A DNA stretch of 64,000 nt, taken from the NCBI GenBank assembly GCA_005281725.1, contig SSBO01000012.1, positions 14,127,088 through 14,191,087 of the forward strand, in the 5' to 3' direction. A program made the position numbers and the translations under genes. This document shows, piece after piece, positions 51,233-63,524 of the stretch. Under the pieces are notes generated by a model that had not been told where the DNA came from, searched no databases, and worked only from the letters and a program-made list of their open reading frames with translations. Numbering within the stretch: the first letter of the stretch is position 1; each line of letters opens with the position of its first letter. The stretch comes from Wuchereria bancrofti (lineage: Eukaryota; Nematoda; Chromadorea; Rhabditida; Onchocercidae).

Positions 51233-54200
51233 ATGAAAAAAAAAGTTATATTAGGTCGTACGATGCATGCATTATATGCGATCAGTTTTATCATCTATTC
51301 GATTACCGATCTATGCGATTGGCTCTTCGTTTATTTCACCCTTCGCGGTTATGTCACATCATTTCCACTAAAGACTTGGCTTGCTGTAGGACTTGTTTCC
51401 ACAACAGTTTTTGGCTCTATGTTGACATCACTTCTATTGGTTGGTCAATTTCATTTAATAATTATAATAATAACAATAATAATAATGATAATAATAATGA
51501 TAATAATAACAGTGGTAATAGCAATGATAATAATCATAGTGGTAATAGTAATAACAATAATCATAGTGGTAATAGTCATAACAATAATGATACTAATAAT
51601 AATGGTAGCAATAATAACAACAATAATAGTAATATAATAATAATAGTAATAATAATAATGATGATAATAACAATAATAACAATAATAGATAACAATAGTG
51701 AAAATGATGAAAATAAAATAATTAACGAGATTTATTTCGAATAAGTTCCCTTTTTTAAGGTTAATAATTAATTACGAAAGTATTGATTTCAACAACAAAC
51801 ATTAAATCATTATTAATTAGAATATATTTTAAAATATTATTAAAGAAAGAATGTTATTAGCTTGAGAAATGAAATTTCAATACATTGACATTAAAAGTAA
51901 GCAGAAAATAATTGCGTGACATTTCCATTGCTGAAGTGCCCTTTCTATTATTACGGCTATTCCATTGCTACAATCGATCTTTTTAAAATTTTAAATATTA
52001 TAAGTTGAAAAGAAGATGCAGTCTCATCTTATTGGTTCTTTTGCAACATTTCATAGAAAAGTGGTCCAAATTTGCCTCAACATAGTCAATTTCCAGCCAA
52101 GTTTTAATTTAACTGTGCATAAACTATCACACTGAAACTATAATCTTCTGGTTTAAATAACCAGAAGATTATAGTTTTGCGCCTGTTATTTTTACCTTGC
52201 CTTGAATAATTTTTGTGTTGAGTTTTGTGAACGGATTCTGAATTTATTTACTCCTGTGGTATTCACCTGGCTGCATAGAATTCTGCATTGTTAAAGCCCT
52301 ATAATAATGACAGAAATAAAGTGTCATACAGTGAATGGAAATTCTCAAAATGAAAAGCTTTACGATAAATTTGTTCTAGAATTTACAAAAAAAGCACCGG
52401 ATAATCTGATAAAAATCGTTTATTATTATTAGTTCAAAGGCAATAAATTAGAGTTAATAGTGAATAAAGACATTAACAGAAATAATATTTAAAAATCGAA
52501 AAAAATGTTTCATTCAAATTTAATCTAATTTTTTTCAAAATTATTTTACATTTACATTCTTTGACAATTTTTATGTCTATTTCCATCTCGCATTTCTAAA
52601 GATTTTTCTAAATCCTTAATTTATAACCTATTAAATCTTATCATTTTATCATTTTTTCTTTCATCTTCTCCGACAGTTCAGGTGCTATGTGTTGAAAATG
52701 CCTTTGCTCATCGTCTTGACATAGCACCGTATCGAAGTGGCTTTGCTATCATTTATGAAGCATTTGTACAATGGGTCCAGGTTTTCTTTTTCTTTTTTAA
52801 ATTTTTTTGAAAAAAAAATTTTTCTCTTTAAAAAAAATTCATGGCAGCCATGTTAGCCGAAATATCTAAATAAATATGTAGTGACAAAGTAAACTGTAAA
52901 GTCGTGTTGCATTATTGATATATGAAAACTTAAGAATTGAGACTAAAAAATGAAATCACCAAGAAAATCAAATCAAGCCATGAAGCCATGAAGTGCTACT
53001 TTATGGTAAAAATTTCCGTGACAAATTCTTTAATATAGACAAACTTTTCAGGCTTTTAACAATTTTCGAATAGCATTTCTGTTTATGATTCTTCATGACA
53101 TGCCTATAACAATTATGAATTTTGTTTTTATCACTTCTTGTCGATGTGTTGGACTGCAGGTCTATATGCCTCTCCATCGACGTATTTGCGCATCCTGTCA
53201 CTATCGCTTTAAAAATTTTTTCTTAGTTCAAGAAACTTTAAGCAGAAATGTTTACATCTCCTTCAACTACTTTCTATAATTGCAAGTTTTAGCTAAGTGA
53301 AGTTGATCGATGAGAATCTTTATCGTTTACTGTTTGTAAAGAAGTAGTAGTAAGGGATAATCTGAGAAATATGAAATTCTAACACTAGCTATGATTTTCA
53401 CTTAAATTTTAGAATTTGAAGCAAAAATTTTGCAGATTCTTCAGTGGCCCCTGATAATATCATCATCGGCTACAACCGTAAGTGTTCTGTGGCGTTTGGT
53501 AATGTTATATTTTGCATATCGTCGAATGATATTCCCACTGAAGCCTTTATCTCGTGCTAATACAATTACGAGACAACCAACAATCTATGAGCAATTCAAA
53601 CTCAATTTGAGTCAAAAGTATTTGTCTTTAAATTTCATTATTGAATAAGTAAAAAAATAGATTGAGGTCAGTTGAATGAGTCGATTGGAAAATATTTTAA
53701 TGTGCTAATTTGAGAGCATTTAAAATTTCATAACTTTAAGGAATGGAGGACGTTTAAATGATTACGATGAATTATGGCCAGTCAGATATAGCGTTCGTAA
53801 GATTTATGGTTATGAAAAGCAAACTATACCTGTAAAAACTGATAAACCATATCAGAGTGCTTTATTCAAGGTACTAATACTCATTTTTAGCATTGAAATA
53901 TTTCTGAAACATACATTTTAACATTTTACATTTCTAGAAACATTTTATATTTTAGAAATTGCAATTTTTGATGTAAATTAAATTTTTATTTCAGCTTCGA
54001 TTCTTAGTGATACCTGTTTTGAAGGTTATTTTAACATTCTTGCTAACTCTTACTATATATATCTTATCAATATTGACGTGTTGTGCGCCATGTTGTTATC
54101 ATTATATCTGCAGCTCAAGAAGCTTCTATCATCGTCACAAATGTTCAAGTTCCTTTGTCAGGTATACATTTTATGTTGACACATTATTATGGAATAGATA

Positions 54201-56023
54201 ATGTTCTAACATTTAAACATTGTTAATTAATTCAGTATAATTATCAAAGTAATTGATAACAGATAACTAAAAAAGCATTTCAATTGTTTATATTTTACTT
54301 GAAAATAAATAAATAAGAGCATTAAATAAATTGTTTTTCACAGGATTTTTTCACAAGGATTTCACTGGACATTGTTTATAGCATCATTACTTTTAACAAT
54401 AATACTATTTGTTCTAAATGCTATTTTATTATCATCTGTGCATGGACTTGGTAACAATCAGATAACATTCGAAATAAGCCATGTATGTTTAGCTTTAAAA
54501 TTTTAACTGTTATCAAAATTATTAAATTTTCATCAGTTTAAATTATTAGATTGTTATAAAAATAAATGAGAATACTAAATGAAAAAATGTTTGGAGAAGA
54601 TTTATGTATGTTTAACAGATTTATATACCTGACAAGGTACATAATCATTTACAGCCTAGTATGCAAATTTCAGGTTTGCGTAGCAATTTCATCATCTCAA
54701 AAAACAATCCAAACAAGTATTGAAACAAATCACAAAGAGCATTTGAGTACATCAGAACTGAGATACACATGTAAACCCATTTGGGAAGATGGCGCTTTCA
54801 GGATTGGGCTTAATAGACAAGAAGCTGGAATTTGGCAAACACGAATAACATTGACCGGAAAACAAATTCTGGTAATTCTTGCGACTTTTGAACTCATAAA
54901 TTCAAATTTTATTAGTTTTTCTAATTGTATCTGATTGCGTCATTTTCTCAGAAATGCTAGACTAGCTAGCGTTGTAATAAAGATTGATTTAAAATGTCGT
55001 AAAAATGTTTATTTTTTTTTCCCGGCTATTTCAACAAAAGTTAGGATGGACTATGAAAGTGATCGTCAGAATCCTCATCATACACTATATTATGATTATG
55101 TGTTGTTGCAACACAAAGATGCATCACCACAAAGTTATGCTTGCATACCTGGGAATAAGACAGACTGGTAATTCAGAACATTTTTTTGTTCACCTTTAAG
55201 TTTTTTAAGTTTTTTTTTAACTCTAATGATCTGTTATCATTTAGCATTAATGGATACTATGTGCTTGAATATTTACAATTCTTTATTCTATCATAAACTA
55301 ATACTTATTAAAACATAGAGACATCATACCACAACTTACGTCCCTGTAGGCCATTGACGGATGGTTTGTACCACTTTGTTTATTAAATTCATTAATATAT
55401 TTAAAAATTTGCCTTCTTTTCCAATTTCAAAAAAAATAAATAAACAAAAAATAATCAGAAAAATTAATAATAGTAACACACGATAATAAATTTATAAGCT
55501 ATATATATGTTTTTAATAACTCTGGAAAATGGGAAATTTTTTAAAATTTAAAAACTGTAAAGGTATTTATTTGATGCTTTCAGCGTTGTATTTCATTCAT
55601 TGATGTCATACTTAAAATACTTTTGATTATATCAAATTTCAGAATTAAAAGTGTTAATGTTGATAGTTTTATTCCATAATTTAATTTAACTGTATCAATG
55701 TTTAAATCTCAAATTTTAGGAGGTTCCTAAATGAGATTAATGAATTAGTATGGCCATATTATGCGGCATGTGATCGTACATGGTCTATCAAATGGGATAC
55801 TTTAATTGATTGCAATTTGTACAACCGTAAGAATTATTTGAAAAATAAAAGATTTTACCTTGATTATGTATTCCTTTAATATATTTCTTTCGTCTTTTCC
55901 TGCTTATCAATGCCATTTACATATCTTTCTCTTTGCTAATTTTTTTTTTTTTTTTGTTTTTATTGTATTTCTTTTTTAAATTCTTATCATTCATTGTTAA
56001 TTTCTACAGTGATGAAGCAATAA
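51233..56023 (+). CDS. Multipass membrane protein of unrecognised family
   Basis: Exons: 51233-51439, 52682-52780, 53052-53159, 53436-53617, 53741-53870, 53995-54161, 54344-54482, 54674-54871, about 54983-55167, 55720-55826, 56010-56023. Phases agree and give about 511 residues. Six hydrophobic segments lie at about 12-33, 48-72, 104-128, 139-165, 245-275 and 305-330. A cysteine cluster (CCAPCC) follows the fifth, possibly lipid-modified. The last 170 residues are soluble with spaced Cys (YTCKP, YACIPG, YAACDR, IDCNLYN), as in an extracellular disulphide domain. The motif FMILHDMPITIMNF in the third segment may be diagnostic. The ninth exon's acceptor (TAATAAAG) is weak, but it is the only one found that keeps the DYESDRQ frame. 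The ATG is the first in frame; an upstream exon is possible. I do not assign a function. Confidence 0.78.
51457..51715 (+). repeat. AAT/ATA microsatellite with an internal 27-bp repeat
   Basis: About 260 bases of AAT-type trinucleotides lie inside the first intron of the membrane-protein gene. Within it a 27-base unit (AGTGGTAATAG...) recurs at 51511, 51538 and 51565. Because 27 and 3 are both codon multiples, long open frames (poly-Ile or poly-Asn/Asp) run through it. These are artefacts of the repeat. Confidence 0.85.
52135..52177. repeat. Perfect 19-bp inverted repeat with a 5-base loop
   Basis: Arm 52135-52153 (AAACTATAATCTTCTGGTT) is the exact reverse complement of 52159-52177, with TAAAT between. 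It lies in the first intron of the multipass membrane-protein gene and would form a strong hairpin in DNA or RNA. No flanking target duplication is evident. Confidence 0.9.
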
Positions 56024-56024
56024 A
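56019..56024 (+). terminator. AATAAA overlapping the stop codon of the membrane-protein gene
   Basis: The last codons read CAA TAA, and the AATAAA poly(A) signal begins inside CAA and includes the stop. The 3' untranslated region would be very short. Confidence 0.5.
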
Positions 56025-59000
56025 GCTTCATTTTGAACTTGTTCATTTTCAATCATAAACCAAGAGATAGTGCAATGATGCATTTATCCTTTTTTTCATG
56101 AAAAAGTACGAGTTAAAAGATATTTCTAGAAAAATATGATTAGATTTTTTTTAGGTTAGAATTTTTATTTGCCATTTATATATCAGTAAAAGAAAAAAAA
56201 TTTGTGCTCAATTCGAAGTTGTATTTTCACATTCACAATTAAACTTCAAGTTTATCAGTTTTTTAAGTTCAACGCTAAAAAATTTAATTGAAATGTTTGA
56301 AGCTTTGTTTGCCATGTTTCAATGCGTAACAGACATTCTATGCTATGAATAAATGATATCAGTTGTAGGACTATCATTGAATTCTCTCTCTCTCTTTCGA
56401 AGTGCCACAACATGTAATCTGGTATGAATCTCCTGTATCTCCGAAAGAAACTTAGACTTTTAGCGATATTTTTACAAACTTTTAAAAAAAAGTTTTTCAA
56501 ATCAAGTGATTCATGATGACTTATTGCTAAATATATAATCTAATTATGCGACAGGTAACACTCAGTAATTTAAGAAAAAGTTGACATTGAAATGCTGGTC
56601 AACGTTAGATTTAAAATTCTCCGATAGTATGTAGAAATTTTCAAACCAGTTCTCTAGTGATAAATGATTTAAAAGACTTCAATTATGCAGCTAACATCAC
56701 TTTTGTAGTTTAAGCAATAGACCGTATAAAAATTTTGACGTCAAAATGATAATAAAGCTTCAAAATGAAAGTTTATTTAAATTATTAAATCACTTTGACT
56801 TCATATATTTCAAAAAATTAATTTTGTTTGATAATTGTGTCAATTAAAAATGACTTAAATTTTTCAGGTAGCACTTTTTTATTAAAAAAAAAATACTAAT
56901 TAAAAATAAATACATGTTTGTTGACTTTTCAAATGGCGGAAATTTGTATCTGTCGCTTTTTAAACAGTATAAACATACTTTGTGTAAAATGCAAGCGCAA
57001 ATTTTTTGGTTTTTAAAACAAACAAATGTGCATTGTGGTGAACTAGAAATGCGCAAATGTACATTCCGTTGATTTTTTCAGACAGCGCGAATGTATATTT
57101 GTATAAGAATTAACAATGTGAGATGCACATTTGTTGACTTTTAAAGTAGAGAGAATGTGCATTTATTGATCAATAATACTAATTTACCGTCGATCAACAT
57201 AACAAAAAATAATAATAACTGAGTTCCGGATTACAAATTTAGAAGTTTGATTTAGCTTTAGATGAATGCCTTGTAAGGAGCAAACGATGCTTCCCATTCA
57301 TTTCCTTTGTTTGTTGAACTAATGCAGTGTGTTGTTCTCTTTGACTGGCCTAGGCTAGCTAAATGAAGATGAGTAATTATCTCAAGGATAGGCTGTTTAT
57401 TGCCTCTCAAGAAGTGATATTGAAATTTTAAAATTTACTTGCAGAACATTATTAAGCCATTGAATATTTAGCTCAATTTGAATCGAATAGTTAAATTGTG
57501 CAACTTTGGTATTGCTGAACGTTTAGCTGATTCCGAGGCTTTAACATAAAGTTATTCCTCTTATATGTCAATAAGTTGTCGGAAATTTTTACATTTGAAA
57601 TATTATTACTTAAAAAAAGGACAAAAACAAAAAAAAAAAGTTCTGAATTTAATTTTCAGCAGAATTTTTTTGGCATCTTTTAATGAGAAAAATTTGCTAT
57701 TATCGTTCGTAACAAATTTGTAACAAATTTTCCGCAATGCTTGTTTATTATTTAAAAATGATTATTAAATTAATTTATATTAAAGTGAATCAAAACTTAT
57801 CAACAAAAAAAAAGTTAATTAAGCACGAGTTTTCCAAAAAAACAAGGTGTTACATGCTAATGAAGATAAACTTTACTACTATTTGAATAACTTACGCAAT
57901 AGTCATATTTATCGCAATCATCGTCACATCACATGTTTTTTAATTTTTTTTTTTTTCAAAATGTCATCAACGTTATGAAAGAAAAGGAAGTTTAATTGAT
58001 TTGTTACAGTATAACTGTTATTCTAATAAGAAAAGTTTTGCTAACAAAATATGCAAATGAAGCAATAATAACATTTTTCTGTAATACACAATCGTTTGTG
58101 TTAATATAATTTGTCACTGTACGGTAGTGAATTATAAATTTATTGAAGCTAATCAAGTTTATCATATAAATCTTTTATAAGTATAAGAATTAACAATGTG
58201 ACTGGTAATGATGCAAAATACTGGTAATGATGCAAAAATTTTACCAACCACAGGTATTGGCTACTTCACATTCTACTCGAATTTCAGTTCTGCTTTGGAA
58301 AAAAAGGAATTATTCATAGCTTATTTTCAATCTACTCATCAAGATTATATAACAACAATCTGACTGAAAAGTTACTGAATTACACATTTATAATTTAACA
58401 AAAAGCAAGCAATATTTCCATTCAAATCTCTGAAATGTAATTTATAGAAATAGCTGAATAATTTATGCAAACAGTTGATTATTGTCTTTCTTCGTTTTAT
58501 GTAGCATTCAATATAAACTACAAAAAGTGTAAAATTCATTTGAATAATGCTGATGAATAAAAAATTAATCAAATGTTGATGAATAAAAAATTTTTCCAAC
58601 AAAGCGGATTATTTCTGTCAACTTTCGAAAATTTCTATACATACACAATTTTTTTCAAACTAAGCTGCTTAATTTTGACGTCAGTAATGTGAATGTTTGA
58701 ATGAATACAGTATTATATGTATAATATAATATTCTACTTAATAATTTTGTTATAAGAATATTTATAAAAACTGGATTCAATAGTCTTTGAAGCCTTTATA
58801 AAGCACTATGATTTTTTTTTTTTTAAAGCGTTGTGACATTTGTTTGGTTGTGTTAACTTACACTGATAGAATTGTTTTTCGATTTTGATGTTTTGATGAG
58901 AAAATTTACGATGTTGTCAAAAAATGATAATTGAGAAGAAAATAAAGATTAAAAAATGTGGAAACCAAACATAATTCATTTATTCTATACATAAGTTTCG

Positions 59001-59340
59001 AAGTAAATAGAATTAAAAGTATCACAATTTAAATGAGTTAACAATAGTATTACAGTGATCCTTGTCACCGCACATATGATATCATAAATTTAAATTCTAA
59101 TAATTTGACGATAAATAAGTGCGCGTGATTATTGTGGAATTACTTGGTGGATTCAGTATTTACCATTTAATTTTTCTTGCTAATGAATTGAATGGATTTA
59201 CTGCCGGTCCGGTTTGTAGCAAAACGTTTAGTGAACAGGACATGGAAATAGAGTCTACTACCCATCGGGCTTCCGATTTGCTATGTTGTGGACAAGACAT
59301 GAAGATACAGCCGACAGCAACAACAAAAGAAAGTAAACAA
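56024..59340. other. Intergenic, AT-rich, with small repeats
   Basis: No splice-consistent gene is seen. A cluster of related phrases (ACATTTGTTGACTTTT, ACATTCCGTTGATTTTT, ATGTGCATT) spans about 56915-57170. A 21-base phrase is repeated at 57101-57121 and 58181-58201. The plus-strand frame 59119-59364 has no ATG near its start and may be a gene scrap; its composition is richer in GC than the rest (59200-59330). Confidence 0.45.
58201..58237 (+). repeat. Tandem 19-bp duplication
   Basis: ACTGGTAATGATGCAAAAT is present twice head to tail (58201-58219 and from 58220). It directly abuts the second copy of the dispersed 21-base phrase. Confidence 0.85.
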
Positions 59341-59344
59341 TTCC

Positions 59345-59965
59345 AGCAAATAGAGCAAATATAAATCTTTAATCTCTTCAAGAAATTTTTGCTAAAATGA
59401 TGAGTTGCTATTTTTATTAGATTCACTACAACTATTACAAATGAGACACAATGTACATATCATTTAGACTATTAATTCAATAAAATATCTCAAGATAATG
59501 AAATATATTTAGTTAATGAAATTATTGATCTCTCTAAAGAAGAGGCATTCCATCTGTGAGCCACAACAAAGTCTCATTCATGAAGTAAGTCGAAATCTAT
59601 AATTGTGACTATTCCGGGGCTATTCAACAGTAGAAGTTTTAAAAAAAGTTGAAAATATCTGGGACGCAATTAATATGGCAGATAGCTTTTTAGTATTTGA
59701 AAATGCATTTATCAGTTTCAGTTCTGAAATTGATAAGAACTTGTTAATAATGTGTTGAAATTTTGTTGTATCAAAAGAAAGCAATTTTTGAATTACAGAT
59801 TGAGAATGGCGCAGTAGCAAGACAATCACTGATTAATTATTCAAATCTTTTCCAATCATCCTTGGGTAGCAGAGTGGTCAAATTCGTATTGGAGAATGGA
59901 GCATATGTAAGTTATCATATTAAATTATTAATTGCAACTACTGATTACATAGAATATTAAATAAA
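59345..59965 (-). repeat. Downstream (3') LTR of the BEL/Pao element, diverged
   Basis: Several stretches align in the same orientation and order with the far end of the window. Around 59471-59515 it matches 63600-63655 (TATTAATTCA...ATATATTTAG). Around 59715-59760 it matches 63722-63770 (TTTCAG...AATGTGTTG), and around 59928-59958 it matches 63961-63995 (ACTGAT...ATTAAAT). The offset is a steady 4.0-4.1 kb. Similarity is moderate, so insertion is old. Exact LTR ends (TG...CA) were not fixed. Confidence 0.6.
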
Positions 59966-60699
59966 AAATTATCGTTAAATGGTTGGTACTCTGAAGCTGA
60001 AAAAAAATAGAAAATCTTCGAAATTTTTCGTCGCGATACCAATAACAGTTTTCTATTGTTTTTTTTTTTCTTTCTTTTTTTTTTTGAAAAAGTGCTAAAT
60101 TTCATTGATTGCAATCATCAGTGCAACATTATTAATGCATAATCCCTCGCTCTAATTGTACATTGCAATAGTTCGTTCATAAAAGTAAATAAAAATCATT
60201 TTATGATTTTAGTATGGATAATTATGAAATTTCATAGGATTATGGTCGACCATTTGTGCTAGAAGACACTAGTAAATATTATCTTGCAAAATTCATTTCG
60301 AAGAATTTTATGAAATCCTGTGATGATATGTATCAATAAATCTCTAACTTAATTGTTATAAAAATGAAATGATTGTTTTCACATTTTGTCTGTACAGAAA
60401 CAAATGATTTCGCGCAAGCCTAAATCTAAGTATTAGCAAAAGATGAGAATGAATGGAGTGACTGTGAGATAGTGCACCACCGTAAAGGGATAATTGATCA
60501 GCAAACAAAAACTTAACAAATGACTGTTTAAGGGTTTACTTCTGTTAAGCGTCTCTCACGTTCACTTTCATTTGCAGTGTTATCAGTTTATCAGTCTGTC
60601 ACGAAATCCTCTACCACACAAAGCCTCAGCCATTCGTTTTTCTGCTAGAAATTCATTTAGATTGGTGTGTTACTCCAAGAAAGAAATTAGCTTGCGTTA

Positions 60700-63130
60700 T
60701 TACTCAAAATTCATTCTCGATACCACATTGTGATATGATTTCCAGGAGAACTACTCTTGTAGTAAATCATGTAAATAGATAGATCACATCTTTTCGTTAC
60801 TTTATTCTCGGTTTTGATAGAGAGTGGTCCAAAGTAATTCAGTCCGATTTGTGCAAAAGTTTCTGGTTATTTAATTTTTGTTTCTGAAAAATTTGGCATG
60901 AACTAGTAAGTTAAATGGTTTGCAGCCTCTGCACCAATTTATGATGAACTTTATTTCATTCTTTCCTTAGATATTCGAAAATTCTCATTTCCAATATGAC
61001 ATAACCTTTCATGTTGTTGTGTATGTGGACATCGATGACTGTATTATGTCTTGATAAATAGATTGGATGTCTCTTTGCATCGTCTAATTCCAAATTTCTC
61101 AATCTCAATCGATTCTTTGATCGCCGTAATTCCTGATCAGTGCAATATATAAATTCCATTTTTTCCTTCCTTCCTCATTAATTCCTTCGTACTGCGCTTG
61201 TCTGATCAAAACCCATTCCCGATAATTTAAAATCCTCCTGCTAATTGTTCTTTTTTTTAATAACTTTGAGAACCCAAATCATGGTTCTTAGTAGTTTGGA
61301 CCATTTACTAAACTAAATTTAATCTATAAACAAAAAACTATGTTTCCTCGACCGTTGCAACTATTCTTCTGTACGTTGAATTCCCTCTGGTCCATTCGCT
61401 TTCAAGTCCCTCTAACAGTGATAGTCTTTCCCACCATAGCTTATGTTACCCTAGCTTATAGGAAAGAGTCCCCTGGTTACTTCTACCCAATTTTGTATGA
61501 ATTTGGGCAACTCAGTGTAACATCAGTGAATATTGCAAGTAATTCTAATCGTAATACATTTAGGGGAAAGTAACGCTGTTTCTCTCTCGTTATTGTGCTT
61601 GTTGAGAATGTATATTGCTGCTAAACGTACAACAGTTGCTGATGACATAAAGTTGTCGTCACAGATTCGTGACAGATTCGTTGTTAGCCTCGGTATTTCG
61701 ATAACGTCCATTTGTCATCTCTTTAAGAAAAATATTCACGTTTATTTATCGAGGAGGATTTGAATTATTTGGACCAAAGAATTATTTTTCTTCCATTGAT
61801 TTTGGAGAAATAGTTTGAATTGAATCAGAACTTCCAAAGGATCATACTGAAAGGCAACAAAACATAAAACCAGCGTAACGAATTTTTGCTCGATGCATGG
61901 TTTTAGCGTTTCAGCTTTATTTTGATTGTGCTTGTATCGTTTATGCAAGAATTTTTGCTCAGACTCCCTCGATTCGATCATGTTCGGTTATTGATTGATT
62001 TTATTGAAGTTTTTGTCACTAGAAAGAAACTTAGTTCATTGCTACTTCTTTGAAGATAATTTCTTCAGTTCATGATATTTTATCAGTGCTTCTCATATTC
62101 TTTTGCTGACAATATAAATTGTCCAGATACATATTTCTTCTGTTTTCCAATGTTTTTCTAGATTTCATTTATTTCTACGTAATGATTGAGTGAAACCGAT
62201 AGTAAAAAAGTAGTAAAAAAAAGTGACGAAATTATTTCAAAAGGAGCTCTTCTAAACCATTGAATTCTCTTTCTAAATATTGTTTAACCAGAACAGACTG
62301 GTACAGTCTTTGTGAGAAGGATGCAGTTCCAATTCCAGAAACGCCTTCTCTAGCCTCATTACATTTTTCATTATTCGAAAGTGTAGTGATATTTCTACTA
62401 AATCAGAAAGCATTATAAATCTATGGCATAGGACTTCATCCAACTTCTTTTTATTGCTGAAATATTTTTGGAGTCTTTTGACCAATTTTTTTAAAACGAT
62501 CGAAACAGTGTCCATAATGAATTTGATGTTTGATTCTTTCCAAACTTGGTATCTTCAATTTTGCTTTGCTGTACTTCTCTTAAATTGCTGAAGAGCTTAC
62601 TCGTCATTATCCTCTTTGGTCTGCTGGACACTCATAAGTCCTAACTACCAGAATTGGCCAATATCATTGTGGCTGATTAAACTAACACGTTGCAGCTGTC
62701 CCACCTGATATCGCACTCTTGTTGCAGACATTTATATAGCTCTAATAATTTATATAGCTCTAATATGGCCTCAGCCTTATTCGCAGCAAATGAAATCCCG
62801 ATTTTAATTCTTACACTTTGTCCAGGTTGATAAATATGAAGTTTTTGAGCTGATGAAAAAATCGAATTGTGTCTTTTACTGCATTTAATTCTTACTACAT
62901 TTAATTCTTACTTTTCCATTGTAGAGGTCACATTCTGGTCGTTGATTTCTATCATTTGCAATTTATCTGTTAAATATTCCATATAGTTAGCTTCTCAATC
63001 GATGACCTCCTTATTTCTGACTTTTACACCGACCTCTGCTTTCATCTTATAGCATTTTTTAGGTGCCCTGTTACCAAATGAGGCGATACTTAATTCTTCA
63101 TTTTCTCTTCTTTGAAAGTTTAGTCGATTG
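60700..63130 (-). pseudogene. BEL/Pao pol remains (protease-linker, RT, RNase H, integrase)
   Basis: A broken pol reading region encoded on the minus strand, recognised from the order of conserved blocks rather than from one open frame. The longest intact frames are 62515-62273 (RT palm part), 61981-61742 (thumb/connection with FQYDPLEV), 61711-61523 (RNase H-like) and 61159-60956 (integrase zinc-binding-like). A 17-base tandem duplication at 62731-62765 lies in the RT N-terminal region. There are multiple frameshifts and in-frame stops, and a catalytic residue of integrase is changed (D to N). No gag could be told apart upstream of 63130. Confidence 0.7.
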
Positions 63131-63524
63131 ACTAAGTTCGTTAACATAAATGATAATTGTACCATATCATACCAAATGGAGCCAATGCTATGTAAGATAT
63201 TTTGTAAAATTTTGAACTTTTTCGATTTAACCTTTTATAGCAAAAATTCAGAATATGAAGCTAAGATTTTCATTTCTCATCATCTTTCCTCAAAAAAAAA
63301 CATTTCCATCGATAAAAGAGAAGTAACACTGGTAATCGAAGAAAAGTAGATTCGCATACTTTTCAATTTTCTTGATTGTCAAAACTTGTTTAACTCATTG
63401 TGTATCTCGACGATGCACGGTGGAAGGAAACTTAGAGAAAGCTTGTATGAGACGACATGTTAATTGAATAAGTTAGGTTTAAGCTAGTGATTGTTCATTG
63501 TCTCATTCGCCAGATAAAAGTTGC

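Noticed and set aside
51206..51744. Two 143-codon frames running through the AAT repeat
   Set aside because: Everything after 51439 is microsatellite; the splice at GTTGGT joins in phase to 52682.
55005..55199. Alternative hydrophobic frame in exon 9 of the membrane-protein gene
   Set aside because: It needs the better-placed acceptor at 55040 but then hits a stop in the next exon; the other frame continues in phase to the end.
59119..59426. Open frames on both strands beside the 3' LTR
   Set aside because: No ATG near the start of the plus frame, no motif on either strand, and both strands are open because of local composition.
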